A stretch of DNA of 64,000 bases from Paraburkholderia sp. SOS3 (lineage in GTDB: Bacteria; Pseudomonadota; Gammaproteobacteria; Burkholderiales; Burkholderiaceae), in contig NZ_CP018812.1 in NCBI RefSeq assembly GCF_001922345.1, positions 2,418,001 through 2,482,000 of the forward strand, given 5' to 3'. Within the stretch, counting starts at the first letter, position 1. Each line of letters opens with the position of its first letter. Position numbers and translations under genes: made by a program. Shown piece after piece: positions 17,804 to 26,588 of the stretch. A model generated the notes under the pieces. That model made no database searches and was not told the origin of the DNA. It was given only the letters and a program-made list of their open reading frames with translations.

Positions 17804-18087
17804 GTGACTACGCAAACGAGGACCTCAAAAGCCTCGGATTATAAGGACGCTATTCATGCTGCATTTCAATTCGGTTACGCGGTAACCGGTGAACTGATCG
17901 GCGAACTGCGATTGAGAGGGAGCAGAAAAAGGCAAACGACTTTATCGAAACGCTGCAGCTGGAAGAATCGCCGCCGGCGACAGGCAATCGTGCAATTGCG
18001 AGCTGCGTGTTCGTTTATTTTGTAGGGCGCAAGTCTACACCGCGCAGACGCTGCTGTGTAGACGGCCCGGTTACGCGCAAACCGCAC
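17804..18087 (+). pseudogene. Possible small gene broken by a frameshift
   Basis: A GTG at 17804 with AAGGA 8-12 bases upstream opens a frame reading MTTQTRTSKASDYKDAIHAA and FQFGYAVTGELIGELRLR, which looks protein-like. After about 17910 this frame turns into Arg/Lys-rich nonsense ending at 18025. Another forward frame becomes protein-like from the same point (EREQKKANDFIETLQLEES) and runs to a TAG at 18087. A single indel near 17905-17915 would join them into one protein of about 90 residues. I do not recognise the family. The rest of 17640-18159 shows no gene; a GGTTAC/GTAACC dyad (17872-17888) falls inside the frame. Confidence 0.3.
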
Positions 18088-18159
18088 GGCTAGAGCGCGG
18101 CCTGCAAGCGTGCGATTTGCGCTGAGCGGTTGCGCCCATTCCGCGTCGACCGACCGAAA

Positions 18160-18846
18160 TCAGGTCTCGCTCCACATGCGCAACAGGTTGTGATAGCAAC
18201 CAACGAGCGTGCGCCGCGCGGCTTCGTCGCCGTTCGACGCATTGAGGCGCTGGATCGCGTTGTCCATGTCGAATAGCAGTGCACGCTGCGTATCGTCGCG
18301 CACGAGGCTTTGTGCCCAGAAGAAGCTCGATACGCGCGCGCCGCGCGTAACGGGACGCACCTGATGCAGGCTCGTGCCCGGATAGACGATTGCATGGCCG
18401 GCCGGCAGCTTCACTTCCTGCAAGCCGAACGTGTCTTCGATCAGCAGTTCGCCGCCATCGTATTCGTCGGGCGGCGTGAGGAAAAGCGTGATCGATACAT
18501 CGGTGCGTACGCGCCGGCCGCTGCCCGGCACGAGCCGGATCGCGCCGTCGACGTGGCTGCCGAAATGCATGCCGCCTTCGTAACGGTTGAATAGCGGCGG
18601 ATACACCTTGTTGGGCAACACCGCGCTGATGAAAAGCTGGTTGCGCTCGAGCGACGCGACGATGCGATCGCCCATTTCGAGCGCGATTTGCGAGCCCTCC
18701 GCAATCTGCTGATTGTGCTTGACGGGCGCACCCTGATAGCCGGCCGTCGCACGGCCGTGCACCCATGAGTCGGTTGCCGCTTCGAGCTGCGCGCGCATGG
18801 CGGCCGCCTCGGCAGGACTCAGAACGTCGGGAATGGAGACAATCAT
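18160..18846 (-). CDS. piuC: PiuC-type Fe(II)/2-oxoglutarate dioxygenase (PKHD hydroxylase)
   Basis: A 228-residue member of the PiuC/YbiX family, non-haem iron oxygenases with a double-stranded beta-helix. The iron ligands are His and Asp of [12 protein letters not shown] and the distal His of [15 protein letters not shown], whose later Arg binds 2-oxoglutarate. Length matches the family (about 225). The start is the ATG at 18846 with AGGAAG upstream. It lies 94 bases downstream of the TonB receptor gene on the same strand, the usual PiuA-PiuC pairing, and would be co-regulated by the Fur site ahead of the receptor. The biochemical role of the family is unsettled, though it tracks with siderophore receptors. 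Confidence 0.92.
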   Translation of the reverse strand: MIVSIPDVLSPAEAAAMRAQLEAATDSWVHGRATAGYQGAPVKHNQQIAEGSQIALEMGDRIVASLERNQLFISAVLPNKVYPPLFNRYEGGMHFGSHVDGAIRLVPGSGRRVRTDVSITLFLTPPDEYDGGELLIEDTFGLQEVKLPAGHAIVYPGTSLHQVRPVTRGARVSSFFWAQSLVRDDTQRALLFDMDNAIQRLNASNGDEAARRTLVGCYHNLLRMWSET

Positions 18847-18940
18847 CGTTTGACGCTTCCTGCATGGCCGCGCGCATGCCTGCTTGCAAGGCACGCATGC
18901 GCGCGGCGTTCGTGAGGGTTCGAAGACCCGCCCGCGGCGA

Positions 18941-21226
18941 TCAATAGAAGCGATAGTTTAGCGTCGCGAGGAACGTGCGGCCTAGCGCCGGCACCGCGCG
19001 CCCACCATCGGACTGGATGATCGCATCGTAGTAGTGCTTGTTGGTCAGGTTGATCAGGTTCAGCTGGATGTCATAGTGCTTCTGGTGGAACGCAGCCATC
19101 GCGTCCCAGCGCGTGTAGCCAGGCACTTCGACGCGGTTGTTGTTCGCCGCATAGCGCGGACCCGTGTAAATCGGGCCGCCGCCGATTTCCCATTGCGGCG
19201 TGAACGCGTACGTCGTCCACAGCGTCAGCATGTTGCGCGGCGTGTTCGCCGGCGTATTGCCCTGCGTGCCATCGCGCGCTTCGAGAATATCGCCGTCCAT
19301 ATACGTGTAGCCGCCGAACACCTGCCATTTGTTCGTGATGCGGCCCGCCACGCCCGCCTGATAGCCGCGCACGCGGATATTGCCGTCGAGCGTGTAGGTG
19401 CCGTCCACATTCTGCGTGCGCGCGTTGGTCTGCTCAATGTTGAACAGCGACTGCGTGACCGACAGGCCGCCGCCGAGCAGATCCCACTTCGCGCCGACTT
19501 CGTACGACTTGTTGTGCACGGGCGGCAGATTCTGCTGGCCGTTCGTCAGCGTCAATGCTTCGAGCGACGGGTCGAACGAAGTGCCGTACGACACGTAGTA
19601 CGACTGCCAGTCGGTCGGCTGCCAGATTATGCCGCCGCGCACGCTCGTGAAGTAGTTGGTCTGCGTCGCATAGCCCGGCGAATTGATCGAGTTGTTGATC
19701 GACGCTTCGTAGCGGTCCCAGCGCACGCCGCCCACGACCTTCCAGTGCTCGCCGATCGACACGGTATCGTTCGCATAGACGCCGATGCCGTTCGCACTCG
19801 ATTCGGCGAGATTGCCGCGCGTGATCTGCAGGTTCGCCGGCGTCGGCACATAGGCCGGATCGAGCAGCGGCACGATCGCGATCGTGTTGGACGGCAGCCC
19901 CGGCGTGGTCGCCGTGTACGACTGATTGCTGTACGTCTCGTGACTGAGGTCGACGCCCATCAGCAGGTCATGCTTGATAAAGCCCGTCGCGAACTTCGTT
20001 TCGAGCTCGGTCGTGTTGTACAACGAGTGATCGTTGATCACACGGTCCTTGCCCTGCATCTTCACGAACAGCTGCGACGGATCGAGCGTGGTGAAGTTGC
20101 CGTTGCTCAACGCCGTCGACGTCGCGAGCGGCCCGGTCAGCACTGCGGCCGGATTCGAGGCGCGCACGTCGGTACTGTAGTGGCTGTACTGCGTCTGGTT
20201 GCTCAGCGTGACGTTTTCGTTGAAACGGTGCTTGATGCGCGCCGAGAACGTCTGCACGTCCTGAATCGTGCGGTCGTTGGTGAAGCCGTAAAACGTCGAC
20301 GGGCCGACTACCGATGCCGGGTGACCATTCAGCGACGGAATGCCGTAGTCGGGCTGATCGTTGTTGTGCTGGATCAGCGCGCTCAGCGTGATTTCCGTCG
20401 GCGTGCCGATACCGAATTTCACTTCCGGCGCGACGCCGTAGTCCTTGCTTTTCATGACGTCACGCGTCGAACCGAGATCCTGGCCGAACGCATTGATTCG
20501 GAATGCAGAGGTGTCGGTGATCGGCTGATCGAGGTCGACGGTCGTGCGATAGCGGTCATGCGTGCCCGCCTGCACCGATACGTCGGCGCGCGGCTTCAGG
20601 GTGGGCTGCTTGCTGACCTGATTGATCACGCCACCCGTCGAGCCGCGGCCGAAATACAGCGACGACGGACCGTACAGCACGTCGATCGATTCGAGGTTGA
20701 ACGTGTCGCGATAGTACTGGCCGCGATCGCGGAAGCCGTCGAGATAGATGTCGGTACGCGCGGTAAAGCCGCGCAGGTTGATGTTGTTGCCGATCGTGCC
20801 GCCTTCGGCCGCCGCGATCGTGATGCCGGGCACATTGCGCAGTGCGTCGGTAAACGAACTGGCCGCCTGCGACTGCAGCACGGCCTTTGGCACGACCACC
20901 GCTGCCTGCGGAATGTCGCGCAATGCGGTCGGCACTTTCGCGCCGACGCTCGAGATGTCAGGCTGGAAGTCGTTGGTGGTGTCGGCCTGGCCGGTCACCT
21001 TCACGGCAGGCAGAGTCGCTCCCGGCGCGGCGCTTTCGGCGGCGCCCGCAGCGCTGGTGTTTGCTGCGTCAGCGGCTCCGGTTGCGGTCTGTGATCCTGT
21101 TGCGGCCTGAGCGACCTGCATGGTTGAAGGCACGGCAGGCGCCGTGGGCGCGCTGGCGGTCTGGGCGTAAAGCGGCGTCGCGAAAATGGCCATGGCGGCC
21201 GCCGCGACTGGCGTCGTCTTGAACAT
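18941..21226 (-). CDS. TonB-dependent siderophore receptor (PiuA/Fiu-like)
   Basis: A 761-residue outer-membrane receptor. The ATG at 21226 (AGGGA upstream) gives a signal peptide ([21 protein letters not shown], cut after YAQ). An Ala/Thr-rich linker precedes a TonB box-like [10 protein letters not shown]. The plug covers about 95-215 ([27 protein letters not shown], then [19 protein letters not shown]), and the rest is a 22-strand barrel ending in [10 protein letters not shown], with the terminal aromatic needed for assembly. There is no STN signalling domain. Pairing with PiuC suggests a catecholate-type or monomeric siderophore, but specificity is inferred only. A Fur box lies about 160 bases upstream of the start. 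Confidence 0.93.
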   Translation of the reverse strand: MFKTTPVAAAAMAIFATPLYAQTASAPTAPAVPSTMQVAQAATGSQTATGAADAANTSAAGAAESAAPGATLPAVKVTGQADTTNDFQPDISSVGAKVPTALRDIPQAAVVVPKAVLQSQAASSFTDALRNVPGITIAAAEGGTIGNNINLRGFTARTDIYLDGFRDRGQYYRDTFNLESIDVLYGPSSLYFGRGSTGGVINQVSKQPTLKPRADVSVQAGTHDRYRTTVDLDQPITDTSAFRINAFGQDLGSTRDVMKSKDYGVAPEVKFGIGTPTEITLSALIQHNNDQPDYGIPSLNGHPASVVGPSTFYGFTNDRTIQDVQTFSARIKHRFNENVTLSNQTQYSHYSTDVRASNPAAVLTGPLATSTALSNGNFTTLDPSQLFVKMQGKDRVINDHSLYNTTELETKFATGFIKHDLLMGVDLSHETYSNQSYTATTPGLPSNTIAIVPLLDPAYVPTPANLQITRGNLAESSANGIGVYANDTVSIGEHWKVVGGVRWDRYEASINNSINSPGYATQTNYFTSVRGGIIWQPTDWQSYYVSYGTSFDPSLEALTLTNGQQNLPPVHNKSYEVGAKWDLLGGGLSVTQSLFNIEQTNARTQNVDGTYTLDGNIRVRGYQAGVAGRITNKWQVFGGYTYMDGDILEARDGTQGNTPANTPRNMLTLWTTYAFTPQWEIGGGPIYTGPRYAANNNRVEVPGYTRWDAMAAFHQKHYDIQLNLINLTNKHYYDAIIQSDGGRAVPALGRTFLATLNYRFY

Positions 21227-21383
21227 CTGGTTCCCTGTCGTTGTCAATTAATTCTTATGAGCCGACAGGCACTACGCCGCCGGCGCACGCGAATAGGCGT
21301 GCGGGGACCGCCCCATGCCGTGGCGCAGCATCGCGACCGGCTGGTGGTGTTTGCTTATTGTTGGCTAAAACCAGTTACAAATA

Positions 21384-21402
21384 AATGAGAATCGGTATCA
21401 TT
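21384..21402 (-). promoter_or_regulatory. Fur box for the siderophore receptor gene
   Basis: AATGAGAATCGGTATCATT matches the Fur 7-1-7 pattern TGATAAT-N-ATTATCA at 11 of 14 positions (TGAGAAT, C, GGTATCA). It sits in the AT-rich upstream region of the receptor gene. Iron-replete repression of the receptor-piuC unit is the expected outcome. The rest of 21227-21540 has no gene. Confidence 0.7.
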
Positions 21403-21554
21403 ACACAACCGGCACTGCGGGGCAATCGTTGGCTGACAAGGGTGTAGCCGAAACGCATCAGTTAACAATTTGAAAGGATTTGAAACAGTCGCAGGAGCGC
21501 GGAGCGATGGCGCGAGTGCATGTCGGAAGCCGGATCGCATCTAAATCCGCGTCT

Positions 21555-21585
21555 GGAAAAGAAAAAGCGGCACCGCTGGCGCCGC
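21555..21585 (-). terminator. Intrinsic terminator of the glycerol-type ABC operon
   Basis: On the minus strand GCGGCGCC-AGC-GGTGCCGC forms an 8-bp stem (one G-U pair) with a 3-base loop, followed directly by TTTTTCTTTT. It lies about 50 bases past the stop of the binding-protein gene, the last gene of the operon. Confidence 0.85.
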
Positions 21586-21637
21586 CTATCATGCTCATGA
21601 CGTGAAATTTTCTACCTATGCAGCAAGTGCCGCCGGG

Positions 21638-23380
21638 TCAGCGAACCTTTCCAGCCTTCCACGCTGAAAGCAACTGATCGTACTTGACCGTCTCGCCTTT
21701 TGGCTTTTCGTTGGCCAGTTTCTTCCACGGCGCATGCTGATCGGAAAGCCACTTCGACGGATCGCTTTCCGGGTTCAGTTCCGGCGCGCACGACTTCATC
21801 CCCGCGCGCTGCAAACGCGCAAGCACCTGGTCCATCTCTTTGGCGAGATTGTCCATCGCGGCCTGCGGCGTCTTCTCGCCGGCGACCGCGGTGCCGACGT
21901 TCTTCCACCACAGCTGCGCCATCTTCGGGTAGTCGGGCACGTTGTTGCCGGTGGGCGTCCATGCCACGCGCGCCGGGCTGCGATAGAACTCGATCAGGCC
22001 GCCGTACTTGTCGGCATTCTTCGTGAAGTAATCGCTATGAATGTCCGAATCGCGAATAAACGTGAGGCCGACGATCGACTTCTTTAGCGACACCGTCTTC
22101 GACGTCACGAACTGCGCGTAGAGCCATGCGGCCGCGCGCTGGTTGGCCGGCGTCGACTTGAAGAAGGTCCACGAGCCGACGTCCTGGTAGCCGTTCTGCA
22201 TGCCGTCCTTCCAGTACGCGCCGTGCGGCGACGGCGCCATGCGCCACTTCGGCGTGCCGTCCGGGTTCGTCACGTTGCCGGGCTTGAGCATCGACGCCGT
22301 GAACGCCGTGTACCAGAACACCTGCTGCGCGATGCGACCTTGCGCCGGTACCGGGCCCGCTTCGCTGAACGTCATGCCCGACGCCTCGGGCGGTGCGTAT
22401 TTCTTCAACCAGTCGATATACTTGGTCGTCGCATACACCGCGGCCGGGCTATTCGTGCCGCCGCCGCGCGACACCGACGCGCCGACCGGATGACAACCGT
22501 CCGGCGTCACGCGAATACCCCACTCGTCGACGGGCATGCCGTTCGGAATGCCCTTGTCCGCTTCGCCTGCCATCGAGAGCCATGCATCGGTAAAGCGCCA
22601 GCCGAGCGATGGATCTTTCTTGCCGTAGTCCATGTGGCCATAGACTTTTTCGCCGTCGATGTTTTTCACGTCGTTGGTAAAGAACTCGGCGATATCTTCA
22701 TAGGCCGACCAGTTCACCGGCACCCCGAGGTCGTAGCCGTACTTCGCCTTGAACTTGTCCTGCAGATCCTTGCGTGCGAACCAGTCGGCGCGGAACCAGT
22801 ACAGATTCGCGAACTGCTGGTCCGGCAACTGGTAAAGCTTCTTGTCCGGCGCGGTCGTGAAGCTCGTGCCGATGAAGTCCTTGATGTCGAGCCCCGGATT
22901 CGTGTACGGCTTGCCCTCGCCGGTCATATAGTCGGACAGCGGCATGATCACGCCGTAGCGATAGTGCGTGCCGATCAGGTCCGAATCGGAAATCCAGCCG
23001 TCGTAGATGCTTTGTCCCGACTGCATCGACGTCTGCAGCTTTTCGACAACGTCGCCTTCCTGAATCACGTCGTGCTTGACCTGAATACCGGTGATTTCGG
23101 TAAATGCCTTGGCGAGCGTCTTCGATTCATACACGTGCGTATCGATTGTTTCGGATACCACATGGATTTCCTTCACGCCCTGCGACTTCAGTTTCGCGGA
23201 CGCGTCGATAAACCACTTCATCTCGTCCATCTGCTGCTGTTTGCTGAGCGTGCTGGGCTGGAACTCGCTATCGACCCATTTCTGCGCCTCGGGCATGCCC
23301 GCCACCGCGGCATGGTTCGCGAAAGCGCCTGCAACGACGCCTGCGACCGCGAGCGCGACGATCCGTCTCCTGTGTTGCAT
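21638..23380 (-). CDS. glpV: Glycerol-type ABC transporter substrate-binding protein (GlpV-like)
   Basis: A 580-residue periplasmic binding protein with a Sec signal (basic MQHRRR, core ALAVAGVVAGAFA, cut near AVA-GMPEA). It is much longer than the usual 400-450 residues of sugar binding proteins, and its conserved stretches (SEFQPSTLSKQQQMDEMKWF; WISDSDLIGTHYRYGVIMPL) are those seen with DUF2160-containing glycerol transporters of the rhizobial GlpSTPQUV type. The start is the ATG at 23380 with AGGAG upstream. It is the last gene of the six-gene operon, which is unusual because binding-protein genes are often first, and the operon terminator follows. The ligand is assigned from the operon family, not from measured binding. 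Confidence 0.85.
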   Translation of the reverse strand: MQHRRRIVALAVAGVVAGAFANHAAVAGMPEAQKWVDSEFQPSTLSKQQQMDEMKWFIDASAKLKSQGVKEIHVVSETIDTHVYESKTLAKAFTEITGIQVKHDVIQEGDVVEKLQTSMQSGQSIYDGWISDSDLIGTHYRYGVIMPLSDYMTGEGKPYTNPGLDIKDFIGTSFTTAPDKKLYQLPDQQFANLYWFRADWFARKDLQDKFKAKYGYDLGVPVNWSAYEDIAEFFTNDVKNIDGEKVYGHMDYGKKDPSLGWRFTDAWLSMAGEADKGIPNGMPVDEWGIRVTPDGCHPVGASVSRGGGTNSPAAVYATTKYIDWLKKYAPPEASGMTFSEAGPVPAQGRIAQQVFWYTAFTASMLKPGNVTNPDGTPKWRMAPSPHGAYWKDGMQNGYQDVGSWTFFKSTPANQRAAAWLYAQFVTSKTVSLKKSIVGLTFIRDSDIHSDYFTKNADKYGGLIEFYRSPARVAWTPTGNNVPDYPKMAQLWWKNVGTAVAGEKTPQAAMDNLAKEMDQVLARLQRAGMKSCAPELNPESDPSKWLSDQHAPWKKLANEKPKGETVKYDQLLSAWKAGKVR

Positions 23381-23487
23381 GGTCTTCTCCTGTGTCTCCA
23401 CACCCCTTGGATCATCCGCCGGCGGCCGCTCGGGGCATCAACGGAACCGGTCTCTTCTCACCTAGTTTTTTCGCGTACGGTGCTGCG

Positions 23488-23769
23488 TCATCCTTTCCAC
23501 ATCACGATCAGCAGCACGACGGCCGAGGCGGCCACGCCGGGCCACACGTTCGCGCCCTCGCTCGTCACCGCGAGCCAGCCGAGATTCACGTAAGCCGCGG
23601 CGAGCAGACCGATAAAGAGCCGATCGCCGCGCGTCGTCGATATCGGCAGGAAGCCTTTACGTTCGACGGTCGGTGCACGCAGCTCCCAGACCGTCATGCC
23701 GGCCAGCATGACGACGACGCACGCAAAGAAGATCGCGACTTCCGGCGTCCAGTACATCCATCCGAGCAT
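23488..23769 (-). CDS. glpU: Small membrane protein of the glycerol ABC operon (DUF2160)
   Basis: A 93-residue protein of the DUF2160 family, with three hydrophobic helices (about 10-28, 48-66, 74-90). The N-terminal MLGWMYWTPEVAIFF and the central ERKGFLPI...TRGDRLFIG are family features. Its function is unknown; it always travels with the ATPase, permease and binding-protein genes of glycerol-type importers and may stabilise the permease. Its ATG overlaps the stop of the preceding permease gene (TGATG), so translation is coupled. The symbol follows the rhizobial operon naming. Confidence 0.85.
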   Translation of the reverse strand: MLGWMYWTPEVAIFFACVVVMLAGMTVWELRAPTVERKGFLPISTTRGDRLFIGLLAAAYVNLGWLAVTSEGANVWPGVAASAVVLLIVMWKG

Positions 23770-24590
23770 CACACTCTCCCCATTGCAAAGCCCTTCGCGA
23801 TGTAGTTGCGCACGAAATAGATGACGAGCGCGCCGGGCACGATCGTCAGCACGCCGGCCGCCGACAGCACGCCCCAGTCCATGCCGGCCGCCGACACCGT
23901 ACGCGTCATCACGGCGGCGATCGGCTTCGCATTGACGGTCGTCAACGTTCGCGCAAGCAGCAGTTCGACCCAACTGAACATGAAGCAGAAAAACGCCGTC
24001 ACGCCCACGCCCGACTTGATCAGCGGCAAAAAGATCTTCACGAAGAACGTGGGGAACGAATAACCGTCGATATACGCGGTCTCGTCGATTTCGCGCGACA
24101 CGCCCGACATGAAGCCTTCGAGAATCCACACGGCAAGCGGCACGTTGAACAGCATGTGCGCGAGCGCGACCGCGAGATACGTGTCCTGCAAGCCGATGCT
24201 CGAATAGAGCTGGAAAAACGGCAGCAGGAACACCGCGGGCGGCGTCATGCGATTCGTCAGCAGCCAGAAGAACATGTGCTTGTCGCCGAGAAAACGGTAG
24301 CGCGAAAACGCGTACGCGGCCGGCAATGCGACGAGCACCGAAAACACCGTGTTCATCGCCACGTAGATGATCGAGTTGATATACCCCCAGTACCACGACG
24401 GGTCGGTGAAGATCACCTTGAAGTTCTCGAAGGTGACGTGCTGCGGCAGCAGCGCGAACGCCGACATCGTTTCCTCGTTCGTGCGCAACGCGATCGACAG
24501 CATCCAGTAGAGCGGGATCAGCGCGAACAGGATGTAGACGATCAGTACGACTGCGCGAATCCAGCGGCGCTGGCCGGTCCGGTCATGCAT
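23769..24590 (-). CDS. glpQ: Glycerol-type ABC permease, MalG-like (GlpQ)
   Basis: A 273-residue inner-membrane permease with six predicted helices. The EAA loop that contacts the ATPases reads EIDETAYIDGYSFPTFFVKI, as in the MalG branch. The N-terminal helix starts after a short basic cytoplasmic segment (TGQRRWIRAVVLI). The start at 24590 overlaps the upstream permease gene by 8 bases, and the stop overlaps the DUF2160 start by one base, indicating translational coupling. Together with the other permease it should form the translocation channel. Confidence 0.92.
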   Translation of the reverse strand: MHDRTGQRRWIRAVVLIVYILFALIPLYWMLSIALRTNEETMSAFALLPQHVTFENFKVIFTDPSWYWGYINSIIYVAMNTVFSVLVALPAAYAFSRYRFLGDKHMFFWLLTNRMTPPAVFLLPFFQLYSSIGLQDTYLAVALAHMLFNVPLAVWILEGFMSGVSREIDETAYIDGYSFPTFFVKIFLPLIKSGVGVTAFFCFMFSWVELLLARTLTTVNAKPIAAVMTRTVSAAGMDWGVLSAAGVLTIVPGALVIYFVRNYIAKGFAMGRV

Positions 24591-25476
24591 GATCGGCTCC
24601 TTGCGCGGCCGGTCCGCCCTTGCCGACGCGGCTCATCCAGTTGTACAGAATGAAGCACAGCAGCAGGATGATCAGGAAGTAGATCAGCGAAAACGCAGCC
24701 GCCGGGCCGAGGTCGAACTGGCCGACCGCTTTTTGCGTCAGGTACTGGCTCAGGAAGGTGGTCGAATCGCCGGGGCCGCCGCCCGTCAGCACGAACGGCT
24801 CGGTATAGATCATGAAGCTGTCCATGAAGCGTAGCAGCACGGCAATCATCAGCACGCCGCGCATTTTCGGCAGCTCGATATAGCGGAACACGGCGAAGCG
24901 GCTCGCGCCGTCGATCTCCGCAGCCTGATAGAACGCGTCGGGAATCGCACGCAAACCCGCATAGCAAAGCAGCGCGACCAGCGGCGTCCAATGCCAGATG
25001 TCCATTACGAGCACCGTGATCCAGGCGTCGGTCGGGCTTGCCGTGTAGTTGTAGTCGAAGCCGATGCGATTGAGACCGTAGCCGAGCAGGCCGATATCGG
25101 GGCGCCCGAAGATCTGCCAGATCGTGCCGACGACGTTCCATGGAATCAGCAGCGGCATCGCCAGCACGACGAGCGCGGCCGACGCGCGCCAGCCCGACGC
25201 GGGCATCGCAAGCGCAAGGCCGACGCCAAGCGGAATCTCGAACAGCAGCACGCACGCGGAAAAGATGATCTGCCGCCCGAGCGCGCCACGCAGATCGGGG
25301 TCCGTCATGATGTTGCGAAACCACTCGGTGCCGACGAAGACATGCTGCGTCGGGCTGATGATGTCCTGCACCGAATAGTTGACCACCGTCATCAGCGGCA
25401 GAATCGCGGAGAACGCGACGCACAGAAACACCGGCACCACGAGGAGCCACGCCTTCTGGTTGATCGGTTTGTTCAT
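24583..25476 (-). CDS. glpP: Glycerol-type ABC permease, MalF-like (GlpP)
   Basis: A 297-residue permease with about six helices. The EAA loop is AFYQAAEIDGASRFAVFRYI. The N-terminus (MNKPINQKAWLLVVPVFLCV) places the first helix right away, as in short MalF relatives such as UgpA. The start is the ATG at 25476, overlapping the ATPase stop by 4 bases (ATGA). A longer frame upstream is a shadow of the ATPase gene. It forms the heterodimeric channel with the next permease. Confidence 0.92.
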   Translation of the reverse strand: MNKPINQKAWLLVVPVFLCVAFSAILPLMTVVNYSVQDIISPTQHVFVGTEWFRNIMTDPDLRGALGRQIIFSACVLLFEIPLGVGLALAMPASGWRASAALVVLAMPLLIPWNVVGTIWQIFGRPDIGLLGYGLNRIGFDYNYTASPTDAWITVLVMDIWHWTPLVALLCYAGLRAIPDAFYQAAEIDGASRFAVFRYIELPKMRGVLMIAVLLRFMDSFMIYTEPFVLTGGGPGDSTTFLSQYLTQKAVGQFDLGPAAAFSLIYFLIILLLCFILYNWMSRVGKGGPAAQGADHA

Positions 25477-26588
25477 CGTTCGGTCCTTTCGGCGACCTTC
25501 ACGGGAATGCGTTCGTCGTTGCTGAAGAACACCGTTTCGGCAGCAACGAGCTTCAACCACACCGCGCCGCCGTCCGGCACGCGAAGATGCGGCTCGAGCT
25601 TCGCATTGAACAGGTGGCCGTCGCATTGCGCGCTGACGAGCTGATAGTTGCCGAGCTGTTGCGCGCGCAACAATTGGGCACGCACGGCGCCGCGCTCGCC
25701 TTCGTGCGCGAGGCGCACGAATTCCGGCCGGATGCCGAGCTTGAGCGGGCCGGCCGCCTGCTTCAAGGCCGATAGCGTATCGGCGTCGAGCGCGATACGT
25801 TGCGCGCCGAGCCTGATGCCGTCGGCATCGGGTTCGACCGGACACAGGTTCATGCCGGGGCTGCCGATGAAGTACCCGACGAACGCGTGATCGGGCCTCA
25901 GAAACAGCGCTTCCGGGCCGCCTTGCTGCACCACGCGCCCATTGGTCATGACCACCACTTCGTCGGCGAACGTCAACGCTTCGACCTGATCGTGCGTGAC
26001 GTAGATCAGCGTGAGCTTCAGTTGCTGGTGGATCTTTTTCAGTTGGCGCCGCAGCATCCACTTCATGTGCGGATCGATCACCGTCAGCGGTTCGTCGAAC
26101 AGGATCGCCGCGACGTCCTGGCGCACGAGCCCTCGGCCCAGCGAGATTTTCTGTTTCGCGTCGGCCGCCAGATTGCTCGCCTTGCGCGGCAGCTCGCGTG
26201 TCATATCGAGAATCTCGGCCACTTCGTGCACGCGCCTTTTCACTTCGCTTGCGGCGATGTGGCGATTGCGCAGCGGGAACGCGAGATTGTCGAACACGCT
26301 CATCGTGTCGTAGATCACCGGGAACTGGAACACCTGGGCGATGTTCCGCTCGCGCGGGCTTTGCGCCGTCACGTCGCGGCCGTCGAACAGCACTTTTCCT
26401 TCGGATGGCGCAACGAGCCCCGAGACGATGTTGAGCAGCGTCGTCTTTCCGCATCCCGACGGTCCGAGCAACGCATAGGCGCCGCCGTCTTCCCACGCCA
26501 TACTCATCGGCTGCAGCGCATAGTCGTCGAGCGTCGCGGGGTTCGGCCGGTACGCATGCGCGAGATTGTCGAACTCAATGCGCGCCAT
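25473..26588 (-). CDS. glpT: Glycerol-type ABC ATPase with degenerate signature (GlpT-like)
   Basis: A 371-residue ATPase: nucleotide-binding domain (about 1-235) and a C-terminal OB-like regulatory domain. Walker A is canonical (GPSGCGKTT), as are Walker B (ILFDEP) and the H-loop (VTHDQVEAL). The ABC signature, normally LSGGQ, reads LAADAKQKISLGRG. That deviation is a family trait. Its partner encoded just upstream has the reverse pattern, so the pair should contain one working ATP site. The start is the ATG at 26588 with GGAGG upstream, overlapping the end of the partner gene by 14 bases. The symbol follows the rhizobial operon and is unrelated to the E. coli GlpT antiporter. Confidence 0.9.
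   Translation of the reverse strand: MARIEFDNLAHAYRPNPATLDDYALQPMSMAWEDGGAYALLGPSGCGKTTLLNIVSGLVAPSEGKVLFDGRDVTAQSPRERNIAQVFQFPVIYDTMSVFDNLAFPLRNRHIAASEVKRRVHEVAEILDMTRELPRKASNLAADAKQKISLGRGLVRQDVAAILFDEPLTVIDPHMKWMLRRQLKKIHQQLKLTLIYVTHDQVEALTFADEVVVMTNGRVVQQGGPEALFLRPDHAFVGYFIGSPGMNLCPVEPDADGIRLGAQRIALDADTLSALKQAAGPLKLGIRPEFVRLAHEGERGAVRAQLLRAQQLGNYQLVSAQCDGHLFNAKLEPHLRVPDGGAVWLKLVAAETVFFSNDERIPVKVAERTER

Noticed and set aside
19034..21094. A 686-codon plus-strand frame opposite the siderophore receptor
   Set aside because: Shadow frame with Arg/Val/His-rich composition and no ribosome binding site; the receptor on the other strand is complete.
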